In this document: in pieces, positions 7,237 through 17,089 of the stretch
How positions within the stretch are numbered: the first letter of the stretch is position 1
How the letters are laid out: each line of letters opens with the position of its first letter
From: Eubacterium ruminantium
GTDB taxonomy: Bacteria; Bacillota; Clostridia; Lachnospirales; Lachnospiraceae
Assembly: GCA_900108205.1 (NCBI GenBank)
Contig: FNUU01000004.1
Span: forward strand, 62,001 to 126,000
Direction of reading: 5' to 3'
Length of the DNA: 64,000 bases
The notes under the pieces: generated by a model
What the model was told of the DNA's origin: nothing
Database searches by the model: none
Seen by the model: only the letters and a program-made list of their open reading frames with translations
Translations under genes and position numbers: made by a program

Positions 7237-9892
7237 CTTCCTGGTTCTCCGCCTCATATACCAGCTCGCCCATGATCTGGAGCAGATATTCCGTGTCTAC
7301 CGGTTTGACAAGATGCGCATTCATTCCTGCCTCAGCAGAGCGATTGATCTCTTCATCAAAAGCATTTCCTGTAAGCGCTATGATCGGTATTTTCTTTGCA
7401 TCCTCTCTGTCCAGCGCACGAATAGCTTTGGCAGCCTCCAGTCCATCCATTATCGGCATACGTATATCCATCAGGATTGCTGCATATTCGCCTGCCGAGC
7501 TGTTTTCAAACTTCTGAAGGGCAAACAAGCCATTTTCGGCATGATCAACCTTAATATCTTCAAGTTCAAGTGAATCTGCCATGATCTCTGCATTTAATTC
7601 AACATCCTCCGCCAGAAGGATAAGGCGGCCGGACAGATCAGCCCTTTTTCTTTCGTTAAATGCAGCCACGTCACTTTCGTGGGCAATCCTTTCGAGTTTT
7701 TTAATGATATTTGCACTAAAAAGCGGCTTTTGCAGATAACTCTCTACTCCTACGCTCCTTGCTTCCTTCTCAATATCCTCCCAGTTATATGCCGTCAGTG
7801 CAACAACTGCACACTCATTCCTATAGTGCTTCAATACCTCAACAGAAGCTTCACTTCCATTCATTCCCGGCATATTCCAGTCCATAAGTACAATATTATA
7901 AGGGTCCTGCTTTGCATGCTGAACCTCCAGATTATGCAGCGCTGCCTGGCCACTCGTGCAGCTGTCAGCCTTGATTCCGGCCTCATCAAGTACACTCTTT
8001 GTATATTCAGCCTCTATCGGATCGTCATCAACAACAAGAACATACATATTATCCTTGTTAAACCTTCCGCCGTGTTCATGAACAGAACTATGCGATACTC
8101 CACCGGAATGTTCCGAACTGTCTCCGTTTTTCTGATTTACAGTAAGTATTTCATTTATCATTCGCAGAAGACTATTAGCACTCTCTCCGATCTTCTCAAG
8201 GTAATCGCGTGTATTACTGTCCAGTTTATCATTCTTTAATGCGATCGTATCCAGACCAATGATCGCATTCATAGGAGAACGCAGATCATGACTCATACCT
8301 GAAAGGAATTTTGCTTTTTCCTTATTTGCATTTTCTGCTATAGAAAGAGCATCCGCAAGGGCTTTATTTTTGGCCATTGTCTCACGCATCTCCGCATCAA
8401 CATTCGTGATGCCTATAATGATGTATTTCTCATCCTCCATGCGGGATATCTTCATATTGACATATATCTGACCACTCGTATCTACACGTCGAAAAGTCAT
8501 GGCGAAGATATCCTTACGATCCAGAGTCTTCATAAGCGTCTTACGGTTCATCGTCTTCAGGAAGGTCTCTCTGTCATCAGCAAATACATTATCTGCCAGC
8601 TCCATCTTACAGTCACTGAAGAAATGCCATCCACGATTCACCTCAGAAAGCGTACCGTTCTCGCCGTCTATTCTGTATTCAACATACTCTTCAGAATCCG
8701 TATTGACGTAATACAGATCTATATAATCCTTCGCAAGCGTCTGAGCTATCTGAGTATATATAAGCCCGGAGCTGACAGCCTTTTCATAAGCATCCTTGGT
8801 CATTGCATGTTCATGCTGGACACGCACCATATCGGTAACGTCCTGACATATACCAAGAATACAAAGTCTGCCTGATGTATCAGTATATTTCAGCTTAGTT
8901 GTCTGCAGCTGTTTCTGATCACCTGCCGCATCAGGAACATCCTCAAAGAAGATATACGGCTTACTGAGTGAAAGTGCTGTTTTATCATCCGCTGCAAAAT
9001 GAGCCGCTGTTTCAGCATCAAATATCTGCGTATTATTAAGCCCCACAACATCTTCCGGCTTTTCCTTATTCGCATACTCGGCAAACGCCTGATTACAGGC
9101 CAGATATACACCTGTTTTCGCATCCTTGGTAAAGGTCATACCCGGCATATGGTCCAATATAGACGCGAACGTATCATTAAGCTCTCTTACCTTCTTTGCT
9201 TCCTTCTCTGTTCTTCTATGTTCCTCTTTCTCATCATTTGCAACAAATGAATGTAACAGACAGGTTCCGAGCATATATGCTATAGAATAGATAGGCAAAT
9301 ACGGGAACCATAGCTGAACAAAAAGAGTTACAGCCATGATCAGACCAAAAGCCGCCAGTATCTTGTAGCGAGTATGTCTTCCGGCCGAACTGCCCAAACG
9401 TATCATGGTTGAAAGGGCATAAACAGATATGATAATGAGCATCAATATCTGTGACGTAAGCATAACATAACGAGCCGGAAGAGCCTTGTAAACACATTCG
9501 TCATCTACCGTAAAAAGCACAGGTGTAAAGATATTGATCATAGCCAACGCCGAAATCATACCGGCAATAAAACGTCCTATGTACACAAGAAATCGCCCAA
9601 ATCTGCTCTTTTCACCCAGATATGCGACAGTGTATTCTGCCCAGAAGGATATACCAACGGACATTGCCACAAAATATACAGTTGTATCAACAAATAGTGC
9701 TGTAACGAGCTTCTTTGACTCTAAGATTCCCCATAGGATATCTGTTATATAATAAGCTAAAATAGCAAACAGAAATCTCCTGTAAACATTCCATGCAGGT
9801 TTATCATAGGAAATCTTAAACCTGTACAGGATATCCCAGTTAACTATTATGAGAGTAAGAGCCGCCAGCATTCCAAATGCAGAATAATACAT
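7229..9892 (-). CDS. 7TM-PAS-PAS-HisKA-REC-REC signalling protein lacking the HATPase domain
   Basis: 887 residues. About seven membrane helices (1-215) are followed by a coiled linker, a PAS domain (about 240-360), a second PAS-like domain (about 370-500), a HisKA helix pair with phospho-acceptor H535 in S-H-D-L-R-S-P (usual form H-E-I-R-T-P), and two receiver domains with acceptors D671 and D809. After the second HisKA helix the chain goes through a Ser/His-rich linker straight into REC1, so no N, G1 or G2 box exists. It cannot phosphorylate itself unless another kinase provides the ATPase. It follows the upstream GGDEF gene by 13 bases with its own GAGGTAG site and is clearly co-transcribed. 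I infer a phospho-transfer hub for that locus. Confidence 0.88.
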   Translation of the reverse strand: MYYSAFGMLAALTLIIVNWDILYRFKISYDKPAWNVYRRFLFAILAYYITDILWGILESKKLVTALFVDTTVYFVAMSVGISFWAEYTVAYLGEKSRFGRFLVYIGRFIAGMISALAMINIFTPVLFTVDDECVYKALPARYVMLTSQILMLIIISVYALSTMIRLGSSAGRHTRYKILAAFGLIMAVTLFVQLWFPYLPIYSIAYMLGTCLLHSFVANDEKEEHRRTEKEAKKVRELNDTFASILDHMPGMTFTKDAKTGVYLACNQAFAEYANKEKPEDVVGLNNTQIFDAETAAHFAADDKTALSLSKPYIFFEDVPDAAGDQKQLQTTKLKYTDTSGRLCILGICQDVTDMVRVQHEHAMTKDAYEKAVSSGLIYTQIAQTLAKDYIDLYYVNTDSEEYVEYRIDGENGTLSEVNRGWHFFSDCKMELADNVFADDRETFLKTMNRKTLMKTLDRKDIFAMTFRRVDTSGQIYVNMKISRMEDEKYIIIGITNVDAEMRETMAKNKALADALSIAENANKEKAKFLSGMSHDLRSPMNAIIGLDTIALKNDKLDSNTRDYLEKIGESANSLLRMINEILTVNQKNGDSSEHSGGVSHSSVHEHGGRFNKDNMYVLVVDDDPIEAEYTKSVLDEAGIKADSCTSGQAALHNLEVQHAKQDPYNIVLMDWNMPGMNGSEASVEVLKHYRNECAVVALTAYNWEDIEKEARSVGVESYLQKPLFSANIIKKLERIAHESDVAAFNERKRADLSGRLILLAEDVELNAEIMADSLELEDIKVDHAENGLFALQKFENSSAGEYAAILMDIRMPIMDGLEAAKAIRALDREDAKKIPIIALTGNAFDEEINRSAEAGMNAHLVKPVDTEYLLQIMGELVYEAENQEDI

Positions 9893-9905
9893 ACGCTACC
9901 TCTTT

Positions 9906-12900
9906 TTATTTTCTGGCCTTCAGATCCTTCTTATTTTCATACATTGTACGGTCTGCACGCTCATAAACAGGTGCCACCCTATCTTCCTTATCATATTTTG
10001 CCATTCCTACAGCTATAACGATTCCACCATTTCTTATGGCTTCATCATTATGAGTATTCATTATGTCGATTAATTCATCAATACGTGCGTAATCGTCTCC
10101 CTGGGAGAGAACTGCAAACTCATCACCACCCACACGGAATACAGGGCTTCGTTTGAAAGTTGTACAGATTATCTTACATGCATCTCTCAGGTACTGATCT
10201 CCGGCCTTATGGCCCTGAGTATCATTGACTTTCTTCAGGTCATTTACGTCCAGGATAACTATGGCAAACTCAGGTGCACGGTTCATCTCAATCTGTGCAT
10301 TAAGCCTCTCTTCATATACACGATAAGCATTCCTGTTCTTTACACCGGTAAGTGCATCAATATTCGCTTCTATTCTTGCCTGTGCGAGACGTCTGCTGTA
10401 ATCTTCTTCCTGGCGAATCTGCGAGTCAATATCACTGTAACCTACGATGAGACGCGGTCCATCCGGCTCTTCGACCATCGCCGCTTTCATCTGAATATAC
10501 CTCGGTTCATCCTCAATTATCAGACGATAAGTAAGAGTAAATAAACCATGCTCCTTTACTTCACCGAGGATATTCGTTTCTGTAAGTGCCAGAAGGAATC
10601 TGTTCTGATCTTCAGGATAAAGCTTTGTAAGAGCCACATCCCTTGCATCAGCATAGAAATCCTTTCCTTTTCTAGGCCTGTCAATAGCATTAAAGTACGC
10701 TGTTGAACTGATCTCACGATATTCTGATGTTTCGGGATTAACAACGAATACACAGAAAAATTCACCGGCAAGAGCATTTATACGGTTATATGCCGTTCTC
10801 TCCTCATGTATCCTGGTTGCGGCATTACGCTGTTTAACCTCTTCATCTACATCAAGAATACCCAGAATGATAAATCTGTCATCATCCTGCATACGATTGA
10901 CATTTATACTTATATATCTAGGTCCCTCTTCTCCATTCAAACGTGCGGTCAGCATAAACGCATTATTATTATTATTATCAAGGGCTGCAACAAGAGCCTT
11001 CCTGTCCATAGCCTTCTTAACCATGTCCTGATCCTCGGAATATACTAATCTGTCAGTTTCATCCTGGATCACTTCAAAGAAATGCCATCCACGTTTTGAT
11101 TCAACCAGGCTTCCGGTTTTCTCATCCGAACGATACTCTATGAATTCCTCTGAATTAATATCAACATAGTAGAGAGCCATGTAACCATGTGCCAGAGCCT
11201 GAGCAATATGAGCAAATACTATTCCGCTGTTACGTTCCCTCTCATAATCTTCCTTTGACTTTACACTTCCTCTGTTGATGTGGAATGTATCTGTAACATC
11301 CAGTAATATTCCGAGCAGGCACTGACGGCCGTTGGCATCGGTATATTTCAGTTTTGTGGTTCTGATCTGTTTACAGTTTCCATCCTTATCCGTCATCTCC
11401 TCGAAGAAGACATATGGTTCGTCCATAGAAAGCGCAACCCTGTCATCCTCTTTGAAATACCTTAATCTCTCAGCATCAAATATCTCCTCAGGCTTAAGTC
11501 CCACAACCTCTGACGGTTCTTTCTTACCGGCATACTCAGCAAAAGCCTGATTACAGGCCAGATATTCGCCTGTGTCCGCATCCTTGGTAAAATTCATACC
11601 GGGCATATTATCCAGCAAGGATGAAATTGTCTGTTTCAGATCAGCAACCTCTTCAGCTTCCTCCAACAGTACTCTCTGTTCATGAGCCGTCTTGTCAGCC
11701 TTTATCTTCAGAACCAAAAGGAATACGACAATCACAAATACAACCAGAATAGCAACAACCACAATGATCCAGTTATCCTCTAGGAAGTCCATAAAGGTTA
11801 CCTTATAATCATATTTTATATACGATGCAAGTGCAGCATCCATATCCTCGCTTTCAGTCGTAAGCGCTGTTTTATTCAAAAGAAAATACAGTTCTGTATC
11901 CCACTCTCTGACTGCAAACGAAAATGACATTGCTTCACCCGTCGGGACCGAATAAAGATTATATTTCTTGAAGGTATCCTCTGCCGCCTGAATTCTGTAA
12001 TTGCTGACAAGAGTGCAATCAGCCTTGCCCTCCGATACAGCTTTGTAGCACTTATCCAGTCCCGCATAACTTTCCGTTTTCGACTTCGGATATTCTTCCT
12101 TGATGAAGGTTTCTATGTTTCTCATACCTTCATTAATCGCAAAAAGTATCTCACTTTCACTGGAAAGCACCGTTTTATTTGATTTTTTCATAACAGCGTT
12201 CATTTCTGTCTTCATTGCAGGGTTAGTCAGTCGTATACCCATTTTCTCCGCATCAAAGATACTCAGATAAACAGGAAATACACAGTCAATCTCCCCCGCA
12301 TTGAGAGCAGCCAGCGCCTCTTCCGTCGATTTATACGCAATTGTTTCAAATTTCACGTTTGATCTGCTCAATTTATTCTCTGCATGAACAAGATAATCCT
12401 TAAGTGCACCTGTCAGTTCTCCGGTATTATTATCTTTATCACAGAACGGCATATAATCATCGCGGTATCCGATACGTATAGCGCCATGTTCTTTGACCCA
12501 TTCTTCCTGAACAGGTGTAAGAAGTGCATTTGTCCTTGCGCTGTACAACCGGTCTTCTGATATTTTCTGATTAAAATACGGATCCTCATCCTGGATTTCT
12601 GCGAGTGCCATATTAAGCTCTGCCAAAAGGTCCGGACGGTCCTTATTTACCGCATAGTAATAATCTGATCCTCCTATTCTGAAGACAGGCATGATCCTCT
12701 CTTCTGAATCATAGGTGAAAATTGATGCATAACCGTCGATATCTCCACTTATAACCCTTTTCATAGATTCATATTCATCACCGGTCAGCTGAACGATATC
12801 CAGCTCAACTCCGTTTGACTCAGCCCAATCCTTAAGGAAGCCTTCCTGAATACTTCCCTTATTAACCCCGATGCGTTTTCCATCAATAGACTTCGGATTC

Positions 12901-13310
12901 TCTATTGTAATTTCTGTGTTATCGATGCCGACAAAAATATAATATGATTCCGTTCCCATCGGGAGATCCGGGAAAAGCATGTATTCCTCACGCTCCGGCC
13001 TATAAGAAACATCGGCGAGAAGGTCGATATCACCTTTCTTAAGCATATCATAGAGGTTAGCCCAGCTGTCCTCCACATACTTATAGGTCCATCCGGTATA
13101 TGCTGATATCCTGCGCTGATATTCATATCCAATACCGCATTTTCTTCCATACTCATCATAATAATTAAAGGACGAATCAAACCATCCTACACGCACCACC
13201 TTGTGTTCCTCTTTCTCTGCAGAAACATGAAATGGAATCAGATAACTCACCATAAACGAAAACAGCAGGAGCACTGCCACTGCCCGCTTCAGGTATTTAT
13301 TTTTTAGCAT
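9906..13310 (-). CDS. Double solute-binding / PAS / GGDEF diguanylate cyclase
   Basis: 1134 residues: signal-anchor (about 8-30), two type-3 solute-binding domains (about 36-260 and 270-505), one membrane helix (about 514-536), a PAS domain (about 560-680), two further PAS-like blocks (about 690-825 and 840-970) and a C-terminal GGDEF domain (about 980-1134). The catalytic motif G-G-D-E-F at 1061-1065 is intact, with D-A-L-T-G-V-K-N-R-N upstream. No R-x-x-D inhibitory site precedes it. It should make cyclic di-GMP in response to an extracytoplasmic amino-acid-like ligand. The start overlaps the end of the permease-kinase gene by 14 bases and has GGAGGTGA at ideal spacing, so translation is coupled. 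A run of five Asn comes from an (ATT)n tract near 10966. Confidence 0.9.
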   Translation of the reverse strand: MLKNKYLKRAVAVLLLFSFMVSYLIPFHVSAEKEEHKVVRVGWFDSSFNYYDEYGRKCGIGYEYQRRISAYTGWTYKYVEDSWANLYDMLKKGDIDLLADVSYRPEREEYMLFPDLPMGTESYYIFVGIDNTEITIENPKSIDGKRIGVNKGSIQEGFLKDWAESNGVELDIVQLTGDEYESMKRVISGDIDGYASIFTYDSEERIMPVFRIGGSDYYYAVNKDRPDLLAELNMALAEIQDEDPYFNQKISEDRLYSARTNALLTPVQEEWVKEHGAIRIGYRDDYMPFCDKDNNTGELTGALKDYLVHAENKLSRSNVKFETIAYKSTEEALAALNAGEIDCVFPVYLSIFDAEKMGIRLTNPAMKTEMNAVMKKSNKTVLSSESEILFAINEGMRNIETFIKEEYPKSKTESYAGLDKCYKAVSEGKADCTLVSNYRIQAAEDTFKKYNLYSVPTGEAMSFSFAVREWDTELYFLLNKTALTTESEDMDAALASYIKYDYKVTFMDFLEDNWIIVVVAILVVFVIVVFLLVLKIKADKTAHEQRVLLEEAEEVADLKQTISSLLDNMPGMNFTKDADTGEYLACNQAFAEYAGKKEPSEVVGLKPEEIFDAERLRYFKEDDRVALSMDEPYVFFEEMTDKDGNCKQIRTTKLKYTDANGRQCLLGILLDVTDTFHINRGSVKSKEDYERERNSGIVFAHIAQALAHGYMALYYVDINSEEFIEYRSDEKTGSLVESKRGWHFFEVIQDETDRLVYSEDQDMVKKAMDRKALVAALDNNNNNAFMLTARLNGEEGPRYISINVNRMQDDDRFIILGILDVDEEVKQRNAATRIHEERTAYNRINALAGEFFCVFVVNPETSEYREISSTAYFNAIDRPRKGKDFYADARDVALTKLYPEDQNRFLLALTETNILGEVKEHGLFTLTYRLIIEDEPRYIQMKAAMVEEPDGPRLIVGYSDIDSQIRQEEDYSRRLAQARIEANIDALTGVKNRNAYRVYEERLNAQIEMNRAPEFAIVILDVNDLKKVNDTQGHKAGDQYLRDACKIICTTFKRSPVFRVGGDEFAVLSQGDDYARIDELIDIMNTHNDEAIRNGGIVIAVGMAKYDKEDRVAPVYERADRTMYENKKDLKARK

Positions 13311-16230
13311 TCAGATTCACCTCCTCTGCAGCCCTTTCAGTTATCAGCCGCGCCATGGTTTCATATAATATATCCGGTTCAACAGGCTTCGACAAATGTG
13401 CATTCATGCCTGCAGCCCTCGAACGTTCTTTATCTTCATCAAATACATTTGCCGTCATCGCAATTATCGGTATGGTTTTGGCATCCGGATGATTCAGTCC
13501 ACGTATGGTACGTGCTGCCTCCAGGCCATCCATCACAGGCATACGGACATCCATTAGTATCGCTGAGAAGAAGCCCTTTTCACTCTTTGAGAACATTCTG
13601 ATAGCCTCCTCACCATTTCTGGCTCGTGCAGAACGGATGTCCACGAGTTCCAGAAGATCAGACAGTATGTCAGCATTCTGATCAACATCCTCTGCCATCA
13701 GAACTCTCCTGCCTGCCAGGATCTGTTCCGTACCGTCCTGCTTCTCATCATCACCCTTTTTCTCAATCTTCCTATCTGAAGAACCCAGAGGCACCACAAC
13801 CGTAAAGGTAGTACCGACTCCTTTTTTACTCTCAAGAGTAATCTCGCCGTTCATCATCTCTACAAGATTCTTGGTAATAGCCATTCCAAGTCCGCTTCCG
13901 CCGTATTTATTGGTAGTTCCTTCATCCTCCTGGGAGAAGGTATCAAATAACTTAGGTATATATTCGGCATCCATTCCGATGCCGGTATCACGCATGATAA
14001 AGCACATCATGCATATACCGTTTTCCTCCTTAAGCTGCTCCACCGTGAAGCTAACATTTCCCTTTTTCTCAGTAAACTTAACAGAATTACCGAGTATATT
14101 GATTATTACCTGCCTCAGCTTCAGATCATCACCTACATAATAATCTTTAACGCCTTCAGCAACAGTATATTTATAATTCAGTCGTTTGTCACGACACTGA
14201 CCCTCTATAATAGTATTGATCTGTTCGATAAATTCCTTGAAAGAGAATTCTTCATTTTTTAATATCATACGTCCGGATTCAATACGACTCATATCCAGGA
14301 TATCATTGATAAGTCCGAGCAGGTGATTGGCACTTGCCCCGATCTTCTCCAGATTACCTCTGGTCTCCTTGCTAAGCTGTGGATCCTTGAGCGCCAGATT
14401 CTGAAGGCCTATGATAGCATTCATCGGTGTACGTATCTCATGACTCATAGTTGACAGGAAATTTGATTTGGCCCGGCTGTTTTTTCCCGCCCTGGTCTTC
14501 TCAACCTCAACTATCTTCTCTCTATGCTGCATGATAGCATAAATATTCAGCAGGATAATAAGCGAGGCAACAATGATTGCAATCTGGAAAACACTTGCCG
14601 TATGAATCGACCTCTCAACCTTATCCTTTTCTTTTTCAAGGAATTCGTGGATAAGCGTTTCTCCCTGATCATATATCTCATTTGTCTCGAAATAAGCCTC
14701 AAGCCTGTCATGATATTTATCTAATGCATTGTACGTAACCTGATGTTTCCATATGCTGGACGTAAATATGATAAGCCCCATAAGAACCACCCACGCCATA
14801 ATGGTCTTGCCCATGCGACGTTCGCGGTCTTTTCCCAAAAAATAACGAAAGTACAGAAAACCACATATACTCCATACGGAAAGTATCAGATATGATTCCG
14901 TTGAAAGAGTTGTAATTGAAAGCATATTCGGGATCAGAAACTCCAGTGCGAAAAGTATCGATATCACAAGTCCAACAATTCCGAATATCTGATATTCTTT
15001 ATTATTTTCCCGTCTGGCCGTCTCAAAAGCAGATACCGATGCCAGCGCATAAGCAATCGTTGCACCAACTGTTGTTACGTCTACGATCCAGCTGATCGCA
15101 GTACGCCCGAAGAGAGGAAAAACCACTGACACTGCAAGTATACAGATAATTGCATTTTTAGGCACGAGTCCGTCCTTCTTCTTTCCGATCCACTCCGGAA
15201 AGAGCCCATCTTCCGAAAGAGTATTCAGAAGACGGCTGAGTGCTATATAGTTACCGATCAGCCCGGTGAAGATGGCTCCAAGTGCCGCCGCTCCAAGTAT
15301 CAAACTGCCCGTACTTCCGAGTGCCGAATGTGCCGCATTAAAGGTTGGCTGTGAAGCAGTTCCTGAATATTTGTCCAGATTGGCTATATAATCCATCCAC
15401 GAATTACAGCCCTCCGGAAGAGCTTTTACAGCCATCAGAGAAAGAAGCAAATATGCTATAGCCGCAGTCAAAACTGCTGCAACTAGAACATGTATGGTCT
15501 TCTTTAGTGAAAACTTTGCCTCAGCCGCAGAATGAGATATCGATTCAAAGCCAACATATGCCCATGGTGCCAATGCAAATATAGTGAAAACACTATTTAC
15601 TTTTCCCTTTCCGGGTGCAAATTCCGATGAATAATCTACGGCTCCCGACCATCCTGATACTGCTGCAAAGCATATAACCACGCCCATAAAAAGAACTACT
15701 GCCAGGATGATCTGCATCCAGGCTGCCGTTCTTCTGAACATACAAACTCCTGCAGCCAGCACCAATGCCCCCAGAGCAAGCATCAGTTCTCCCAGATATA
15801 TAGGATATCCCGCAATCCGATAGAGATATCCAAATCTGAATGTATCACCCAGCAATGTCCTTGCTATGAGCGGAAGTGCTGTTGCATTTGCCCAAATAAC
15901 GGCAATATATGTAAGGATAAGGAACCATGCACTGAGAAAGCCCTGATCATAACCGAAAGTCTTTTTGGTGTACGTATATGTACCGCCGCCATCAGGATAA
16001 TGATTCATAAGATAGTGGTAATTCACTGCGATAAGCAGCATCACAAGCCCACCAAGCCCCAGACCGAGGGCAGTACCTACCGGTCCCGCAATCGGAAGAA
16101 AAGTTGTTCCCGGCATAACAAATGAACCCCAGCCAACGCTGCAGCCAAACGCAAGTGCCCATGCACCTGTCACGCCCAGATACTTCTTTTTATCAGAAGA
16201 TACACCTTCTCCTCTTGCATAAATATCCAT
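13297..16230 (-). CDS. APC-family amino-acid permease fused to hybrid histidine kinase
   Basis: 977 residues. Residues 1 to about 490 are a complete APC-superfamily permease (about 12 helices; G-W-G-S-F-V-M-P-G near residue 33 is the helix-1 substrate loop, and P-D-G-G-G-T-Y-T-Y and F-E-S-I-S-H are also typical). A short extracytoplasmic segment (about 497-545) and another helix follow. Then come HisKA with H597 in S-H-E-I-R-T-P, a full HATPase (D-T-G-I-G-M near 748, G-G-S-G-L-G-M near 777), and a receiver with acceptor D894 (L-M-D-V-R-M-P). Transport and kinase parts both look intact. SLC5-type transporter kinases (CbrA, CrbS) are known; an APC-type fusion is much less familiar. I infer a transceptor that couples amino-acid uptake or binding to the relay encoded next to it. 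Confidence 0.9.
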   Translation of the reverse strand: MDIYARGEGVSSDKKKYLGVTGAWALAFGCSVGWGSFVMPGTTFLPIAGPVGTALGLGLGGLVMLLIAVNYHYLMNHYPDGGGTYTYTKKTFGYDQGFLSAWFLILTYIAVIWANATALPLIARTLLGDTFRFGYLYRIAGYPIYLGELMLALGALVLAAGVCMFRRTAAWMQIILAVVLFMGVVICFAAVSGWSGAVDYSSEFAPGKGKVNSVFTIFALAPWAYVGFESISHSAAEAKFSLKKTIHVLVAAVLTAAIAYLLLSLMAVKALPEGCNSWMDYIANLDKYSGTASQPTFNAAHSALGSTGSLILGAAALGAIFTGLIGNYIALSRLLNTLSEDGLFPEWIGKKKDGLVPKNAIICILAVSVVFPLFGRTAISWIVDVTTVGATIAYALASVSAFETARRENNKEYQIFGIVGLVISILFALEFLIPNMLSITTLSTESYLILSVWSICGFLYFRYFLGKDRERRMGKTIMAWVVLMGLIIFTSSIWKHQVTYNALDKYHDRLEAYFETNEIYDQGETLIHEFLEKEKDKVERSIHTASVFQIAIIVASLIILLNIYAIMQHREKIVEVEKTRAGKNSRAKSNFLSTMSHEIRTPMNAIIGLQNLALKDPQLSKETRGNLEKIGASANHLLGLINDILDMSRIESGRMILKNEEFSFKEFIEQINTIIEGQCRDKRLNYKYTVAEGVKDYYVGDDLKLRQVIINILGNSVKFTEKKGNVSFTVEQLKEENGICMMCFIMRDTGIGMDAEYIPKLFDTFSQEDEGTTNKYGGSGLGMAITKNLVEMMNGEITLESKKGVGTTFTVVVPLGSSDRKIEKKGDDEKQDGTEQILAGRRVLMAEDVDQNADILSDLLELVDIRSARARNGEEAIRMFSKSEKGFFSAILMDVRMPVMDGLEAARTIRGLNHPDAKTIPIIAMTANVFDEDKERSRAAGMNAHLSKPVEPDILYETMARLITERAAEEVNLNAKK

Positions 16231-16394
16231 CCTATGTCCCCCAACATTAGCTATGCATTAGTATAATATCCTTTATACACCCCATATCATTTGCATATTA
16301 TACCTGGTATATCGATTTCTAAATAACCACACCGAATCCCTGTCTGTTTTTCCCATATAATATAGCCCCAAAGCCCTCGGAATAGTTCAACAAT

Positions 16395-16420
16395 TATGTA
16401 TCATAAAAATATGTATCATA
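16395..16420. repeat. Direct repeat TATGTATCATA x2
   Basis: Two exact 11-bp copies, 15 bases apart, in the AT-rich 233-bp gap between the Hpt gene and the permease-kinase gene. No terminator is evident in the gap, so transcription may continue from Hpt into the operon; the repeats could be an operator. Confidence 0.4.
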
Positions 16421-16463
16421 TAATAGTTTATTTAATATTTTACTATAATGATTTATTCATAGA

Positions 16464-16838
16464 TCACTCGGATAATGCCTCATATTCCCGAATACCCAAA
16501 ATTGTACGTTTATAAAGCTCCCGGACTGATTCTATCCGCGACTTAACCTCTTCATCCGAAAGTTTTCTTTCATTGCCCGGACGGTATTCTTCGGTTATCT
16601 CAGAAGCCATCTCCGATAGCTTTACAAGTCCCAGATTCGCTGTAATTCCCTTTAATGCATGAGCCGCTTCAAAAAGCTCTGCCGGGTTCATACTGTCACC
16701 GGCGGAAAGAAATGTTTCTACAACATCATTCTGAGCAAATCTTCGTATATGCTTATCAACCAGCTTGTCCATCCTGAGGACACGAATAGCCTGATCATAA
16801 TCACCTTCAATATTCAGATATAACTCCTGAATCGTCAT
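16464..16838 (-). CDS. Hpt (histidine phosphotransfer) protein
   Basis: 124 residues from the ATG at 16838, chosen because GGAGGTAGGA lies just upstream (the ATG six codons earlier overlaps that site). The Hpt signature A-A-H-A-L-K-G with acceptor H60 is followed by N-L-G-L, and the protein is all helical. It is the first gene before the permease-kinase/GGDEF/REC-REC genes, and is the natural shuttle between the permease-kinase receiver and the receivers of the 7229-9892 protein. Partner choice is inferred from position only. Confidence 0.88.
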   Translation of the reverse strand: MTIQELYLNIEGDYDQAIRVLRMDKLVDKHIRRFAQNDVVETFLSAGDSMNPAELFEAAHALKGITANLGLVKLSEMASEITEEYRPGNERKLSDEEVKSRIESVRELYKRTILGIREYEALSE

Positions 16839-16910
16839 ATTCTTTCCTACCTCCATGTAATGTTGTCCGTTCTTTTTTAATATATTTTTTTGCGTAAGCT
16901 AATCAGATTT

Positions 16911-16940
16911 ATTTTACCACATCTTTCATTTTATGAACAG
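16911..16940 (-). promoter_or_regulatory. Predicted promoter of the Hpt/permease-kinase operon
   Basis: Minus-strand TGGTAAAAT (extended -10) with a weak GTTCAT -35 about 16 bases upstream, placed between the Nudix terminator and the Hpt start. Confidence 0.45.
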
Positions 16941-16984
16941 AAAAAAACGCCGATGGAAATCTAAAGATTTCACCGGCGCATTTT
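16941..16984 (-). terminator. Rho-independent terminator of the Nudix gene
   Basis: Stem CGCCGGTGAAATC / GATTTCCATCGGCG with a 4-nt loop on the minus strand, followed by seven T. Confidence 0.85.
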
Positions 16985-17089
16985 ATATGATTATTAATAG
17001 CCTGATTTGATACCATTGTGATCAGACAAGCATTCAGTCAAGCCTAAAGCGTTATTTTTCCTACCGTCTTAAATGTAAATAGTATATAT

